64,000 bases of DNA from Mycolicibacterium frederiksbergense (GTDB taxonomy: Bacteria > Actinomycetota > Actinomycetes > Mycobacteriales > Mycobacteriaceae): contig NZ_JARXVE010000008.1 in assembly GCF_029893345.1 (NCBI RefSeq), positions 124,001 through 188,000 of the forward strand. The letters are read 5' to 3'. Both the position numbers and the translations under genes were made by a program. The first letter of the stretch is position 1, and each line of letters opens with the position of its first letter. Shown here one piece after another: positions 18,558 through 27,145 of the stretch. Under the pieces are notes generated by a model, which made no database searches, was not told the origin of the DNA, and saw only the letters and a program-made list of their open reading frames with translations.

Positions 18558-19976
18558 CTAGGTCGCGATGAACTCAGCCGCCCGGTGACCGATCATGGCA
18601 ATGGTCGCGTGCGGGCCGCGGCTGGTGATCGCCGGCATGATCGACCCGTCGACCACCCACAGGCCGCTGACCCCCAAGACCCGGCAGGTCGGGTCGAGTA
18701 CGGCCGCGGGCCCGGCCCCCATCGGCGCGGTACCGGCCAGGTGCTGCGACGTCGACCACGATGCGTCACCGACTTCTGCTGAGTGACTGACCAATTCGCG
18801 GGCCAGCTCGGCGCCGCAACGCAGAGCTTCGACGTCCGCGGCCACAGTGTCATAGCGATGCTCGATGATCGGCGGCACCGCCGGATCCGCCGATGCCAAC
18901 CGGACCCGGCCGCGGGAGTGTGGTCGCATCAGTGCCACCCCGAGGTGCGGAAGTTCGGTGGGATCGTGTCCGGGCCCGTGCACCATCGCCGCGAATCCGG
19001 CCGTGTAGGGGCGGATCTCGATGCCGTCAGCCGTGGTGAGCACGGCCTCCAACGGCGGCAGGTCGTGGGTGGGCGTCCACGAGACCGGTAGCACCCATTC
19101 CGGATGGTCCACGGTGTTCATCCCGACCGGCAGACCGGCCAGCACCTCGATCCCGAGTGCCGCAAGCTCGGACGGCGGCCCCAGCCCGGACAGCAGCAGC
19201 AGGTGTGCAGATCCAATTGCGCCGGAACACAGAACAATTCGATCCGCCCCGAGAGTGGATCCATCCTGGCATTGGACGCCGACAGCACGGTTCGCGCTGA
19301 ACAGCACCCGATGAACCCGGGTATCGGTCAGCATCTGCAGATTGGGGCGGCCCAGTGCCGGTTGCAGGTAGGCACCTCCCGGCCCCACCCGGGTTCCACC
19401 GTTGATGTTCAGCGGGACCGCGCCCACCCCGGCCGGCAGGACCGCGCCGGCACCCGAACCGTTCAGATCCTCGATCCAGCCGAACCCGGCACGCTCCGCC
19501 GCATCCACGAATGAGGCTGTGCAACCATCGAATTCGCGGACCCGACGCACCGTGATCGGACCACCCGCCCCGTGTACGGCGGTGTTGAAATCCAGGTCGG
19601 TCTCGATCGCGCGGAAGTGCGGCAGCACGTCGTCCCAGCCCCATCCGGGGATGGCCCAGGTGTCGAAGTCGGCCGGCAACCCTCGGCAGAAGTAGCCGCC
19701 GTTGACCGCCCCGGAGCCGCCGACCACCGACCCCCGGATGATCTGGGTGTGCCGGGGCGGCTGCTCGGTCAGCACCGACTGGTAGTGGCGCACCACCGAA
19801 GACGCGGCCCCGATCGGCAGCCGCAGACCGTTGCTGATCTGGGCCGCCACCCGCGGGTCGGACGGCGCCGGACCGGCCTCGACGACGGTCACCCGGCAGT
19901 TGGGATCTGCGGAAAGCCGTTCGGCCAGAATTGATCCGGCGCTTCCGGCACCGACGATCAGGATATCGATCGCCAA
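18558..19976 (-). CDS. mftG: Mycofactocin system GMC family oxidoreductase
   Basis: 472-residue flavoprotein of the glucose-methanol-choline family. FAD-binding motif DILIVGAGSAGSILAERLSA (residues 4-23), GMC signature GSGAVNGGYFCRGLPADF, and the C-terminal STSQHLAGTAPMG with WVVDGSIMPAITSRGPHATI. MftG is understood to link reduced mycofactocin to the respiratory chain. It is the last gene of the mft operon, 6 nt after mftF, and its length is close to known mycobacterial MftG. It is followed by the truncated TetR remnant. Confidence 0.92.
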   Translation of the reverse strand: MAIDILIVGAGSAGSILAERLSADPNCRVTVVEAGPAPSDPRVAAQISNGLRLPIGAASSVVRHYQSVLTEQPPRHTQIIRGSVVGGSGAVNGGYFCRGLPADFDTWAIPGWGWDDVLPHFRAIETDLDFNTAVHGAGGPITVRRVREFDGCTASFVDAAERAGFGWIEDLNGSGAGAVLPAGVGAVPLNINGGTRVGPGGAYLQPALGRPNLQMLTDTRVHRVLFSANRAVGVQCQDGSTLGADRIVLCSGAIGSAHLLLLSGLGPPSELAALGIEVLAGLPVGMNTVDHPEWVLPVSWTPTHDLPPLEAVLTTADGIEIRPYTAGFAAMVHGPGHDPTELPHLGVALMRPHSRGRVRLASADPAVPPIIEHRYDTVAADVEALRCGAELARELVSHSAEVGDASWSTSQHLAGTAPMGAGPAAVLDPTCRVLGVSGLWVVDGSIMPAITSRGPHATIAMIGHRAAEFIAT

Positions 19977-19982
19977 AGCGGG

Positions 19983-21395
19983 TTAGCTCCGCAGCTGCGG
20001 CTTGAGCGCGCCGAACTGACGTTCCCGCACCACACCCGTCCACAACCCGATGCCGTAGGCAAGATCGTCGAGACGCTTGAGCAGGATGTGGGTCAGCAGC
20101 CCGACCGGCTTGGTCTCGTCGTCGGCGTTGCCGCGCCGCGTCGCCCAGTCGACCACCCCGTCGGTCACCGCCGCCACCAGCACCGCGTGCCGAGCCCGCC
20201 GGAACAGCAGGGCGGCCACCAGAGCGATCGGCCAGTAGTGCCGACAGATCGCCGAGCACAGCTGCAGCGCCGCCGACCATAACCCGCGCGCGGTCACCGC
20301 GGCGACCTCGGTCGGCTCGGTGTCGACGGCACTGAGCGACCGTGCGATGCGCCGACCGGTGAAGATCGCGATCACCACCGAGCCCAGATACCCGACGCAG
20401 GAACCCATCGCCAGCAGCAACCACACCGTCAGCGTCCATCCGGAGATCACCACCGGCGCGGTCTTACCCGGGTGCCGGACACTCAGCGGAGCGGCCGAAG
20501 TGCCATAGAAAGCCTTGCGGTTCAACCACTCTCGAAGGTCTGTCCGATGGTCGTGGGCCACCAGAGCGATCGGCTCATAGCGCAGCCGAGCCCCCGACTC
20601 GACCAGGCGCCAGCACAGGTCGACATCCTCACCGGACTGCATGGTCTCGTCGAAGCCGCCGACGGCGGTCAGCGCCGACCGGCGACAGATGATCGCCGCA
20701 CTCGGTACGTACGACACCGGGCCGTAGGGCACCACCGGCGCCTCACGCACGCCGAGATCCAACGACGAGCGCACCGCCTCATACCGCGCGACCACATTGT
20801 CGGCGGTGTGCAGTCCGACGATGCGCGGCGCCACCAGGGCCACCGCCGGGTCGCAGAAGTGCCCGAGCAACGCCTCCAGCCAACCGCGGCGCGGCACCAC
20901 ATCGGAGTCCAGGAACGCCACGTAGTCGGTCTCACACGCCGCGAGGCCGGTGTTCCTGGCGGCCGCCGGACCGTTGCTGCGGCTGTGCCGGAGCACCTGC
21001 ACGTCGCAGTGCATGCCGGCGAACTCGGATTGCGCGACCGGCACCGCCGAACCGTCGTCGACCACGATCACCCGCAGGCCCCGCAGCGCCGCGATCAACC
21101 GGTGCAGGCCGGATGCGTTGTCGCGCACCGGGATTACCACAGTCACATCGCGATGCGAGGGTCCGCTGGGTGGCCGGGGGTGGGCGACCGTGGCGTCGAG
21201 CAGAGTGCGCGCCAACTGTGCGCTCTGCGCGTCGTGCACTTCCAGGCGACCCCCGTTGAGCATGGTCTGCGCGGTCGGCGCCAGTCGCAGCAACCGGGTA
21301 GGCGATCCGCCGAGTAGAGCCGAACCGGCCCCGAGCACCTTGACCCGACGATCGACCTGTACGGCAAAACCATCGGGCAGTCTCGGTCCGGTCAT
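19983..21395 (-). CDS. mftF: Mycofactocin glycosyltransferase
   Basis: 470-residue family-2 glycosyltransferase that adds glucose units to the mycofactocin core. GT-A motifs: VTVVIPVRDNASGLHRLIAA, VIVVDDGSAVP, and the metal-binding CETDYVAFLDSDVVPRRGW. Later VGGFDETMQSGEDVDLCWRL holds the acceptor/catalytic ED. The C-terminal third has hydrophobic segments that could hold it at the membrane. The start is the ATG at 21395, overlapping the mftE stop (ATGA); the longer frame adds ten non-conserved residues. Confidence 0.93.
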   Translation of the reverse strand: MTGPRLPDGFAVQVDRRVKVLGAGSALLGGSPTRLLRLAPTAQTMLNGGRLEVHDAQSAQLARTLLDATVAHPRPPSGPSHRDVTVVIPVRDNASGLHRLIAALRGLRVIVVDDGSAVPVAQSEFAGMHCDVQVLRHSRSNGPAAARNTGLAACETDYVAFLDSDVVPRRGWLEALLGHFCDPAVALVAPRIVGLHTADNVVARYEAVRSSLDLGVREAPVVPYGPVSYVPSAAIICRRSALTAVGGFDETMQSGEDVDLCWRLVESGARLRYEPIALVAHDHRTDLREWLNRKAFYGTSAAPLSVRHPGKTAPVVISGWTLTVWLLLAMGSCVGYLGSVVIAIFTGRRIARSLSAVDTEPTEVAAVTARGLWSAALQLCSAICRHYWPIALVAALLFRRARHAVLVAAVTDGVVDWATRRGNADDETKPVGLLTHILLKRLDDLAYGIGLWTGVVRERQFGALKPQLRS

Positions 21396-22135
21396 CTCAG
21401 CATCCCGTTCCGGTCCGGATGCCACCGCCGCATCCGGACAGCGCAGCCGTCGACCATTTCAGCAAAGATACGCTCCCCGTCGGCGGCGGTGGCCGTTGTC
21501 GGATCACCGAGCACCCCGACTGCGCTGACCGCAGCGATCCCGCCGCTGCGCATCGCCGGTATCAGCTCCGCCAGCGGAGCGGTGTTGCCCGGGACGAGGT
21601 CGTCGACGGCGACATCACCGGGCGAAATATGTAGCAATACAGATGTTTCGGTATGGCCGGCGTGCGCATCGGCGTCCGCGGCGATGCACGGAACCCAGCC
21701 AACATCTCGACCTTCGTGGCGCAACAATGCGACCGCAGCAGCCAGCGCCTCCACATTCCCCCCATGACCATTGACGAAGACCAACCTCGACGCCCAGCTC
21801 GACGCGGACCTACCGTACTCGACCAGCAAAAACCGCAACGCCTCGGTGCCGATCGACACCGTGCCGGGAAATCCCTCGTGCTCCCCACTAGCGCCGTAGC
21901 AGACCGGCGGCGCGACCATCCAGTCCGCACCGCCCGCACCGTTGACCCGCTCGAGAACCGCGTCAGCTACCGCGGCGGCGATGCGGGTGTCGGTGTCCAG
22001 CGGCAGGTGCGGACCATGCTGCTCGGTAGAACCAACCGGGATGATCAACATTGGCGCAATGCTGCGCAGCTGCCTCGACGTTGAGTTCCCGAGCCCACTG
22101 GGGAAAGCCACCTGCCGATCGTAGGCCGAATTCAC
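21392..22135 (-). CDS. mftE: Mycofactocin precursor peptidase (creatininase family)
   Basis: 247-residue metal-dependent creatininase-fold peptidase that releases the C-terminal Val-Tyr-derived dipeptide from the MftC-modified precursor. Metal-binding motifs are visible: GSTEQHGPHLPLDTDTRIA (Glu/His/Asp ligands), FVNGHGGNVEAL and DAHAGHTETSVLLHISPG. The start is the GTG at 22135, giving MNSAYDRQ as in homologues. A 129-nt gap separates it from mftD, unlike the tight spacing elsewhere in the operon. Confidence 0.93.
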   Translation of the reverse strand: MNSAYDRQVAFPSGLGNSTSRQLRSIAPMLIIPVGSTEQHGPHLPLDTDTRIAAAVADAVLERVNGAGGADWMVAPPVCYGASGEHEGFPGTVSIGTEALRFLLVEYGRSASSWASRLVFVNGHGGNVEALAAAVALLRHEGRDVGWVPCIAADADAHAGHTETSVLLHISPGDVAVDDLVPGNTAPLAELIPAMRSGGIAAVSAVGVLGDPTTATAADGERIFAEMVDGCAVRMRRWHPDRNGMLR

Positions 22136-22264
22136 CTACTGTGCGCCAATTGTTGGAGCACGAGCAGCAATTGATTTCCCGCACCATCACCGAGGCAGGG
22201 TGTGAGCATCACGTCCGCCCCTTCTGCCACCCCTGTCACGTCGGGCCTCAGTGCACAGTGGCCT

Positions 22265-23452
22265 TCAGGAGCCTGCGGGAACGCCCAGGGTGCGGGTGAA
22301 GCCGTCGGGGACGAGAATATCCTCGCGAGTCAACTCGTGGATCGAGGACTTGGCCAGACCGCGCAGCGCCGAGTCGATGCCACCGCTGAGTATGTCGAGA
22401 ACATTCTCGACGCCGGCCTGTCCGTTGGCCGCCAGGCCCCACAGGTATGCGCGCCCGATCATGACGGCGCGGGCACCGAGCGCGACGGCCTTGACCACAT
22501 CGCTGCCCCGCCGGATTCCGCCGTCCAGCAAAACCTCGACCTGATCACCGACGGCATCGGCGATGGCCGGCAGGCACCGGATGGCGGCCGGAGTGCCATC
22601 CAGATTGTTGCCTCCGTGGTTGGACACCGTGATCGCCGAAACACCGGCATCCACAGCACGTTTGGCGTCGTCCACCCGAACCATGCCCTTGAGCAGGAAC
22701 GGTCCGCCCCACTGCTCTCGCAGCCAGGCGATGTCCTCCCACGTCGGCGGCGGGGTGCCCATCCACTGTCCGTAGGCCTCGAAGAACGTCGGGCCCGGTT
22801 CGCCGCGCCGACCCTGATTGGGAACCCGCAGGTCCGGCGGGCGCAGATGTTTGCCGAAGCTCCACAACCAGCGCGGCTTGGTGAGCACCTCGGGTGACAT
22901 CCGCAGCATGGTCTTGAGGTCCATCCGCTCCGGGATCTTGGGGCTACCCCAGTCCCGGCCGTGACTGAAGCTCCAGTCGGTGGTGGCGATCATGCCGACC
23001 GCACCCGCATCCTTGGCACGCTGGACCCGCTCGGCGATCTCGTCGCGGCTGCCCAGCCAGTAGATCTGGAAGAAGACCTTGTCGTTGACGGCGGTGACTT
23101 CCTCCATCGGCTTGCTGGCAAACGAGGACAGGCCCATCGCCGTGCCGCGCGCGGCCGCCGCCCGGGCCACAGCCACCTCGCCGTCGGGATCCACGGCCTG
23201 CACACCGGTGGGCGAGATGATGACGGGCATCGAAATGTCCTGGCCCATCACGGTTGTCGCCATCTCGCGCTTTTCGGTGGCACCGATGACATGCGGGGCG
23301 AAACCCAGCTCCGCGAAGGCCTCGACGTTGTCGGAGACCGTCAACCCCTTTTCGCTGGCGGAGATCAGCGATGAGTATGCCGATTTGGGCAGCCGCTTCT
23401 TGGCCCGTTGCTGGGCGATGGCGACAGTTTCGAACCAGGTATCACGTGCCAT
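22265..23452 (-). CDS. mftD: Mycofactocin FMN dehydrogenase (alpha-hydroxy acid dehydrogenase fold)
   Basis: 395-residue FMN-dependent TIM-barrel enzyme that oxidatively deaminates the cyclised Val-Tyr intermediate to the redox-active premycofactocin. Family marks: SMPVIISPTGVQAVDPDGE, the active-site region ITVSNHGGNNLDGTPAAIRC (Asn-Asn where lactate oxidases have Arg-Gln), and VLLDGGIRRGSDVVKAVALG with GARAVMIGRAYLWGL. The start is the ATG at 23452, 4 nt beyond the mftC stop; the longer frame is antisense noise inside mftC. Confidence 0.93.
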   Translation of the reverse strand: MARDTWFETVAIAQQRAKKRLPKSAYSSLISASEKGLTVSDNVEAFAELGFAPHVIGATEKREMATTVMGQDISMPVIISPTGVQAVDPDGEVAVARAAAARGTAMGLSSFASKPMEEVTAVNDKVFFQIYWLGSRDEIAERVQRAKDAGAVGMIATTDWSFSHGRDWGSPKIPERMDLKTMLRMSPEVLTKPRWLWSFGKHLRPPDLRVPNQGRRGEPGPTFFEAYGQWMGTPPPTWEDIAWLREQWGGPFLLKGMVRVDDAKRAVDAGVSAITVSNHGGNNLDGTPAAIRCLPAIADAVGDQVEVLLDGGIRRGSDVVKAVALGARAVMIGRAYLWGLAANGQAGVENVLDILSGGIDSALRGLAKSSIHELTREDILVPDGFTRTLGVPAGS

Positions 23453-23456
23453 GAGG

Positions 23457-24668
23457 TCAGACAGGACTTTCGTTGCAGAACTTCTGGGGAGGAACGGTGA
23501 GTTTGAGCAGAACGGGCTCTTTGCGGCGCCCGGTGCGGGAGTGGTCCACGCTGGGTTTGGGCTTATCGCGCTCGAGTGCCAGCGCCGGCTCGCCGTAGCC
23601 TTCGACGCACTCCGGGTCGGGTCCATCCATCGGCAGACCGGTGAAGAACTTGGCCGCCATGCAGCCGCCGCGGCACGCGTCATAGTGCCCGCAGCTACCG
23701 CAGGCTCCGGCCGACTGCGGCTCGCGCAGCTCGCGGAACAGCGGCGAGTTCTGCCAGACGTTCTGGAAGCCAGCCCCAAACCCGGTGTCTTCCAGGATGT
23801 TTCCGGCCAAGAACTTGTCATGGATGGCGAACGGGCAGGCGTACACGTCACCCACCGGGTCGATCAGGCACACCACCCGGCCGGCACCGCACAGGTTGAG
23901 TCCAGCCAGCGCGCCGGGTTCCCCCAACCCGGACAGGTGGAAGAATGAGTCGCCGGTGAGCACCCGCTCACCGTGTGCAACCAGCCAGTTGTAGAGCTGG
24001 CGCTGCTGGTCCGCAGTCGGGTGCAGCTCATCCCAGACATCGGCACCGCGGCCGGACGGACGCAGCCGGGTGATCCGCAGCGTGGCGCCGTAGCGATCAG
24101 CCAGCGCCTTGAACTCATCGAGCTGATCAACGTTGTGCCGCGTCACCACGACTGAGATCTTGGCATCCGAAAAGCCTGCCGCGGCAAGGTTTTCCAAGGC
24201 ACGCACGGCCATGTCGAATGAGCCTTCGCCGCGCACCGCGTCGTTGACCTCGGCGTTGGCGCCATCCAGGGAGATCTGAACGTCCACGTAATCGCTGGCG
24301 GCCAGCTTCGCAGCCACCTCGGGGGTGATGCGCACCCCGTTGGTGGAGAACTTCACTCCGACATGGTGTTCGGTCGCATAGTCGACCAGCTCCCAAAAGT
24401 CCGGGCGCACGGTAGGTTCCCCGCCACCGATGTTGACGTAGAACACCTGCATGCGTTCCAGCTCATCGATGATGTCCTTGCACTGCTGGGTGGACAGCTC
24501 ACGCGGATCCCGCTTGCCCGAAGAGGACAGGCAGTGCACGCAGGCCAGGTTGCAGGCGTAGGTGAGCTCCCAGGTGAGACAGATCGGGGCATCGAGGCCG
24601 CGTTCGAACTGATCGACGAGCCTGGGGACTGGCGTGCGTACGGGCGCGGGCGAAATCGTTGAAGTCAC
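23457..24668 (-). CDS. mftC: Mycofactocin radical SAM maturase
   Basis: 403-residue radical S-adenosylmethionine enzyme. The [4Fe-4S] motif is Cys39-x3-Cys43-x2-Cys46 in CNLACVHC. The C-terminal SPASM region is Cys-rich (CGACGSCGHYDACRGGC, plus nearby Cys residues) and binds auxiliary clusters. It decarboxylates and crosslinks the C-terminal Val-Tyr of MftA. The ATG overlaps the mftB stop by 4 nt. The tail after residue 370 (RRKEPVLLKL ... CNESPV) is less conserved. Confidence 0.95.
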   Translation of the reverse strand: MTSTISPAPVRTPVPRLVDQFERGLDAPICLTWELTYACNLACVHCLSSSGKRDPRELSTQQCKDIIDELERMQVFYVNIGGGEPTVRPDFWELVDYATEHHVGVKFSTNGVRITPEVAAKLAASDYVDVQISLDGANAEVNDAVRGEGSFDMAVRALENLAAAGFSDAKISVVVTRHNVDQLDEFKALADRYGATLRITRLRPSGRGADVWDELHPTADQQRQLYNWLVAHGERVLTGDSFFHLSGLGEPGALAGLNLCGAGRVVCLIDPVGDVYACPFAIHDKFLAGNILEDTGFGAGFQNVWQNSPLFRELREPQSAGACGSCGHYDACRGGCMAAKFFTGLPMDGPDPECVEGYGEPALALERDKPKPSVDHSRTGRRKEPVLLKLTVPPQKFCNESPV

Positions 24669-24997
24669 TGTGTATTCCCGGGGATGAGCATCTTCGAGGA
24701 CACCAGCACGCCCAGCGCGTGCAGGTAAGGACCTTGGTCGGAGTCGGTGATACCGGCCGCGCGACAGGCGGACCGGGCGTCGGGGTGATCAGCCAGCGAG
24801 TTGACCACCTCGACGACCTTCCGGTTCTTCAGAAACGACAGCTTGCGAGTTCCGAAGTGATACAGCAGGGCGCCGAACGGCTCCGGCCGCACCGCCACCT
24901 GGTGGTGCAACCGCCAGCTGACATCCGGGTCGAAGACCACGGCGGTGTGTCCGGCCGTATCGGCGACCTGTGTGGCCACCGTCAGTAAACCCCGCAC
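24665..24997 (-). CDS. mftB: Mycofactocin precursor-binding chaperone
   Basis: Up to 110 residues, PqqD-like RiPP recognition fold: VSWRLHHQVAVRPEPFGALL, then HFGTRKLSFLKNRKVVEVVN. It holds the MftA leader for MftC. Two starts are possible: the GTG at 24997, inside the end of mftA, or the GTG at 24979, 2 nt past the mftA stop; the second gives 104 residues and may be the natural one. The stop overlaps mftC by 4 nt. Confidence 0.9.
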   Translation of the reverse strand: MRGLLTVATQVADTAGHTAVVFDPDVSWRLHHQVAVRPEPFGALLYHFGTRKLSFLKNRKVVEVVNSLADHPDARSACRAAGITDSDQGPYLHALGVLVSSKMLIPGNTQ

Positions 24998-25077
24998 ATA
25001 CCGTCGATCGAGACCTCTTCGACGAGCGTCTCGGTGACGAGCTGGGTTTCGGTCTCGGCCTGCGGGTTCTGATCCAT
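24982..25077 (-). CDS. mftA: Mycofactocin precursor peptide
   Basis: 31-residue ribosomal precursor. The leader is acidic (QAETETQLVTETLVEEVS) and the core ends IDGMCGVY, the invariant C-terminus of MftA. MftC modifies the last two residues (Val30-Tyr31), and MftE later frees them as the cofactor scaffold. The start is the ATG at 25077 with GAAAGGTG upstream; the longer frame runs into the promoter and mftR. First gene of the minus-strand mft operon. Confidence 0.95.
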   Translation of the reverse strand: MDQNPQAETETQLVTETLVEEVSIDGMCGVY

Positions 25078-25171
25078 CAATCGCACCTTTCTTACAGCTG
25101 TGGGTCTCGACAATAGTGACCTGAGTCGCAACAATATGGCATCGAGTGCAGAAACGGAAGGGGTGGGTTCA
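25078..25171. promoter_or_regulatory. Divergent mftA/mftR control region
   Basis: Both promoters must lie in this 94-bp gap. Two direct ACAATA copies (25110-25115 and 25131-25136) sit 21 bp apart; read on the minus strand they are TATTGT, compatible with a mycobacterial -10. An imperfect palindrome GTGAC-N4-GTCGC lies between them (25116-25129) and is a possible MftR operator. No clear -35 was seen. Confidence 0.45.
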
Positions 25172-25789
25172 ATGCCGGGATACACGCCGCGGGCATCCGG
25201 GCCGCGCGTCGGTCGGCGCCCGTCAACCACGCAGGACCACATCACCGACGTAGCCCTGGAACTCTTCGCCACCCGCGGCTTCAGCGAGGTCAGCGTCGAC
25301 GACGTGGCCAGGGCGGCCGGCATCGCACGTCGCACCCTGTTCCGTTACTACGCCTCCAAGAACGCCATCCCGTGGGGCGACTTCGACGCCCACCTGCGAC
25401 ACCTGCGCGAACTGCTCGCCACGCTGAGCACCGAGATCTCGCTGGCCGAGGCGCTGCGCGAGGCACTGCTGTCGTTCAACACCTACGACGCCCGTGAGAT
25501 GACCCAACACCGCCAACGCATGCGGGTGATCCTGGAAACTGCCGAGCTACAGGCATATTCGATGACAATGTATGCCGGCTGGCGCGAGGTCATCGCGGCA
25601 TACGTGGCCCAGCGGATCGGCGCCTCAACCACCGATCTGATGCCACAGACGGTGGGATGGCTGATGCTCGGCGTCGCGCTATCGGCCTACGAGCACTGGC
25701 TCGCCGACGAATCGGTCTCGCTACCGCACGCCATCGCCCAAGCCTTCGAAGTGGCGCGACCCGGCCTGGAGGCTCTGGCCGGGCGGTAG
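25172..25789 (+). CDS. mftR: Mycofactocin regulator, TetR family
   Basis: 205-residue TetR repressor. DNA-binding domain: VALELFATRGFSEVSVDDVA and RAAGIARRTLFRYYASKNAI, then a helical ligand domain. MftR has been reported to repress the mft operon and respond to long-chain acyl-CoA. The start chosen is the ATG at 25172 because GGAAGGGG lies at good distance; the ATG at 25136 would add 12 residues. Divergent from mftA. Its 3' end overlaps the convergent PhyH-like gene by 69 nt. Confidence 0.9.
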   Translation: MPGYTPRASGPRVGRRPSTTQDHITDVALELFATRGFSEVSVDDVARAAGIARRTLFRYYASKNAIPWGDFDAHLRHLRELLATLSTEISLAEALREALLSFNTYDAREMTQHRQRMRVILETAELQAYSMTMYAGWREVIAAYVAQRIGASTTDLMPQTVGWLMLGVALSAYEHWLADESVSLPHAIAQAFEVARPGLEALAGR

Positions 25790-26518
25790 CCCGTCCCACA
25801 CGTGGGCCAGCGCCGCCGGCCCTTGCGGACCGAGCTTCTCGGTGAGCATCACCGGCGCCTGCGACATGAAACGCGGTGCGCTGCCGCGGTGTATGTCGGC
25901 GGCATGCACCGTGAACGGATGAAGCACGTACATGTCTCCGGGCCGGCCCGTCGCATGGGCCACCGGACGGGTTTGGCTGGCCCGGTCCACCAACGCACCG
26001 GATTCGATGAACTCGACAGGATCTGGCCCCAGCACCCTGGCGACATCTCGGTGCGACCCGACCCGGATCCGCGTCGGCGCATCGTCGGGCCCGACCTGTG
26101 ACAGCAGGGTCAGCAACAAGACCGTGTGCGGACGACCGCTGACGACCCAACCTCCTCCCGGCGCCGGGGTGTTGAGGTCGATGTGCCAGCCTCGGTCCTC
26201 CGCAGGCGGATGCACGGGAAACCGGACCGGGATATTGCCCACGGAGCCCCGCGGCAGCCAGCCTCCCCTACCGCAGATCTGGTCCAGCGCGTCGGTCAGC
26301 GCCGCGCTGCCCACCAGTTGCCGGAACGGGCCGGCGCCGGTCAGGTCGGCCGCCCACACCACCGCCCGCGTCCACGATGCCGGCTCATCCGGAGACAGCC
26401 CCATCTGAGTCCAGAGCACATCTCTGGCCTGGTCCGCGATTTCGGCCGGAGCAGCCTGTTCGATCTTGACAAACCCGTCCCGCGTGAATGTGTCGACGTT
26501 CACCACACGAACGACCAT
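25721..26518 (-). CDS. Phytanoyl-CoA dioxygenase-like Fe(II)/2-oxoglutarate oxygenase
   Basis: 265-residue PhyH-superfamily protein. The metal-binding HxD is in DRGWHIDLNTP and the distal His in YVLHPFTVHAADI, followed by an Arg (HRGSAPRFM) for 2-oxoglutarate. These enzymes hydroxylate small molecules or lipids; the substrate here is unknown. The start is the ATG at 26518 (VVRVVNVDTFTRDGFVKIE, the usual PhyH opening); the upstream frame adds a non-conserved 24 residues. It converges on mftR, overlapping by 69 nt, and diverges from the ECF sigma gene. Confidence 0.8.
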   Translation of the reverse strand: MVVRVVNVDTFTRDGFVKIEQAAPAEIADQARDVLWTQMGLSPDEPASWTRAVVWAADLTGAGPFRQLVGSAALTDALDQICGRGGWLPRGSVGNIPVRFPVHPPAEDRGWHIDLNTPAPGGGWVVSGRPHTVLLLTLLSQVGPDDAPTRIRVGSHRDVARVLGPDPVEFIESGALVDRASQTRPVAHATGRPGDMYVLHPFTVHAADIHRGSAPRFMSQAPVMLTEKLGPQGPAALAHVWDGLPPGQSLQAGSRHFEGLGDGVR

Positions 26519-26629
26519 GACGTACCACGCCTGCGCTACGCCAATGGTTTTCTGCCCGATTACAGCGCTTCGGGAAAATTCTTCGCACAACCCCGTCGGA
26601 GTTTGGTGCCCGGCGGCGACGATAAGGGT

Positions 26630-27145
26630 GTGAGCGCCGAAACAGACGCTCCGCGGGTACTGCTGAGGCTGTACGACGAGGCCCTACCCGTGGTGTACGG
26701 GTACTTCGTCCGCCGCTGCGGTGACCGCGGAACCGCCGAGGACTTGACGTCGGAAACGTTCCTGGCCGCGATGGACGCCGCCCGCAAACCGTCCCCACCG
26801 TCGATCACGGTGCCCTGGCTGGTCGGCGTGGCCAGGCACAAACTCGCAGACCACTACCGGCGCCGGCACGACCGGTTCACCGTCCCGGTGGCCGAACTGC
26901 CCGAACCGGTGGACCCCGCCGATGACTGGGATGCCGAGCTGGATCGCATTGTCGCCGAAGCGGTATTGGCCCGGCTGCCCGAACAGCACCGAACCGTACT
27001 GGCGCTGCGCTACCTCGACGACTGCTCGGTGCCCGAATGCGCCGCGTTGATCGGCCGCACCGTGCACGCCACCGAAGCCCTGCTGGTGCGTGCCCGCCGC
27101 GCCTTCAGATCCCAATACCCGACGCCGGAAGGAGGGCCGTCGTGA
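26630..27145 (+). CDS. ECF-type RNA polymerase sigma factor
   Basis: About 171 residues with the two sigma-70 modules: region 2 (LYDEALPVVYGYFVRRC, then TAEDLTSETFLAAMDAA, and IT-VPWLVGVARHKLADHYR) and region 4 (LPEQHRTVLALRYLDDCSVP then GRTVHATEALLVRARRAF). The start is the GTG at 26630 preceded by AAGGG; a GTG eight codons upstream (26606) is also in frame, and everything further up is antisense to the neighbour. No transmembrane anti-sigma gene is nearby; instead it overlaps a VOC protein by 4 nt, which suggests that the next gene product is its partner or target. Confidence 0.87.
   Translation: MSAETDAPRVLLRLYDEALPVVYGYFVRRCGDRGTAEDLTSETFLAAMDAARKPSPPSITVPWLVGVARHKLADHYRRRHDRFTVPVAELPEPVDPADDWDAELDRIVAEAVLARLPEQHRTVLALRYLDDCSVPECAALIGRTVHATEALLVRARRAFRSQYPTPEGGPS

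Noticed and set aside
26126..26629. Long N-terminal extension of the sigma factor frame
   Set aside because: Antisense of the PhyH-like gene and without sigma similarity; start moved to 26630.
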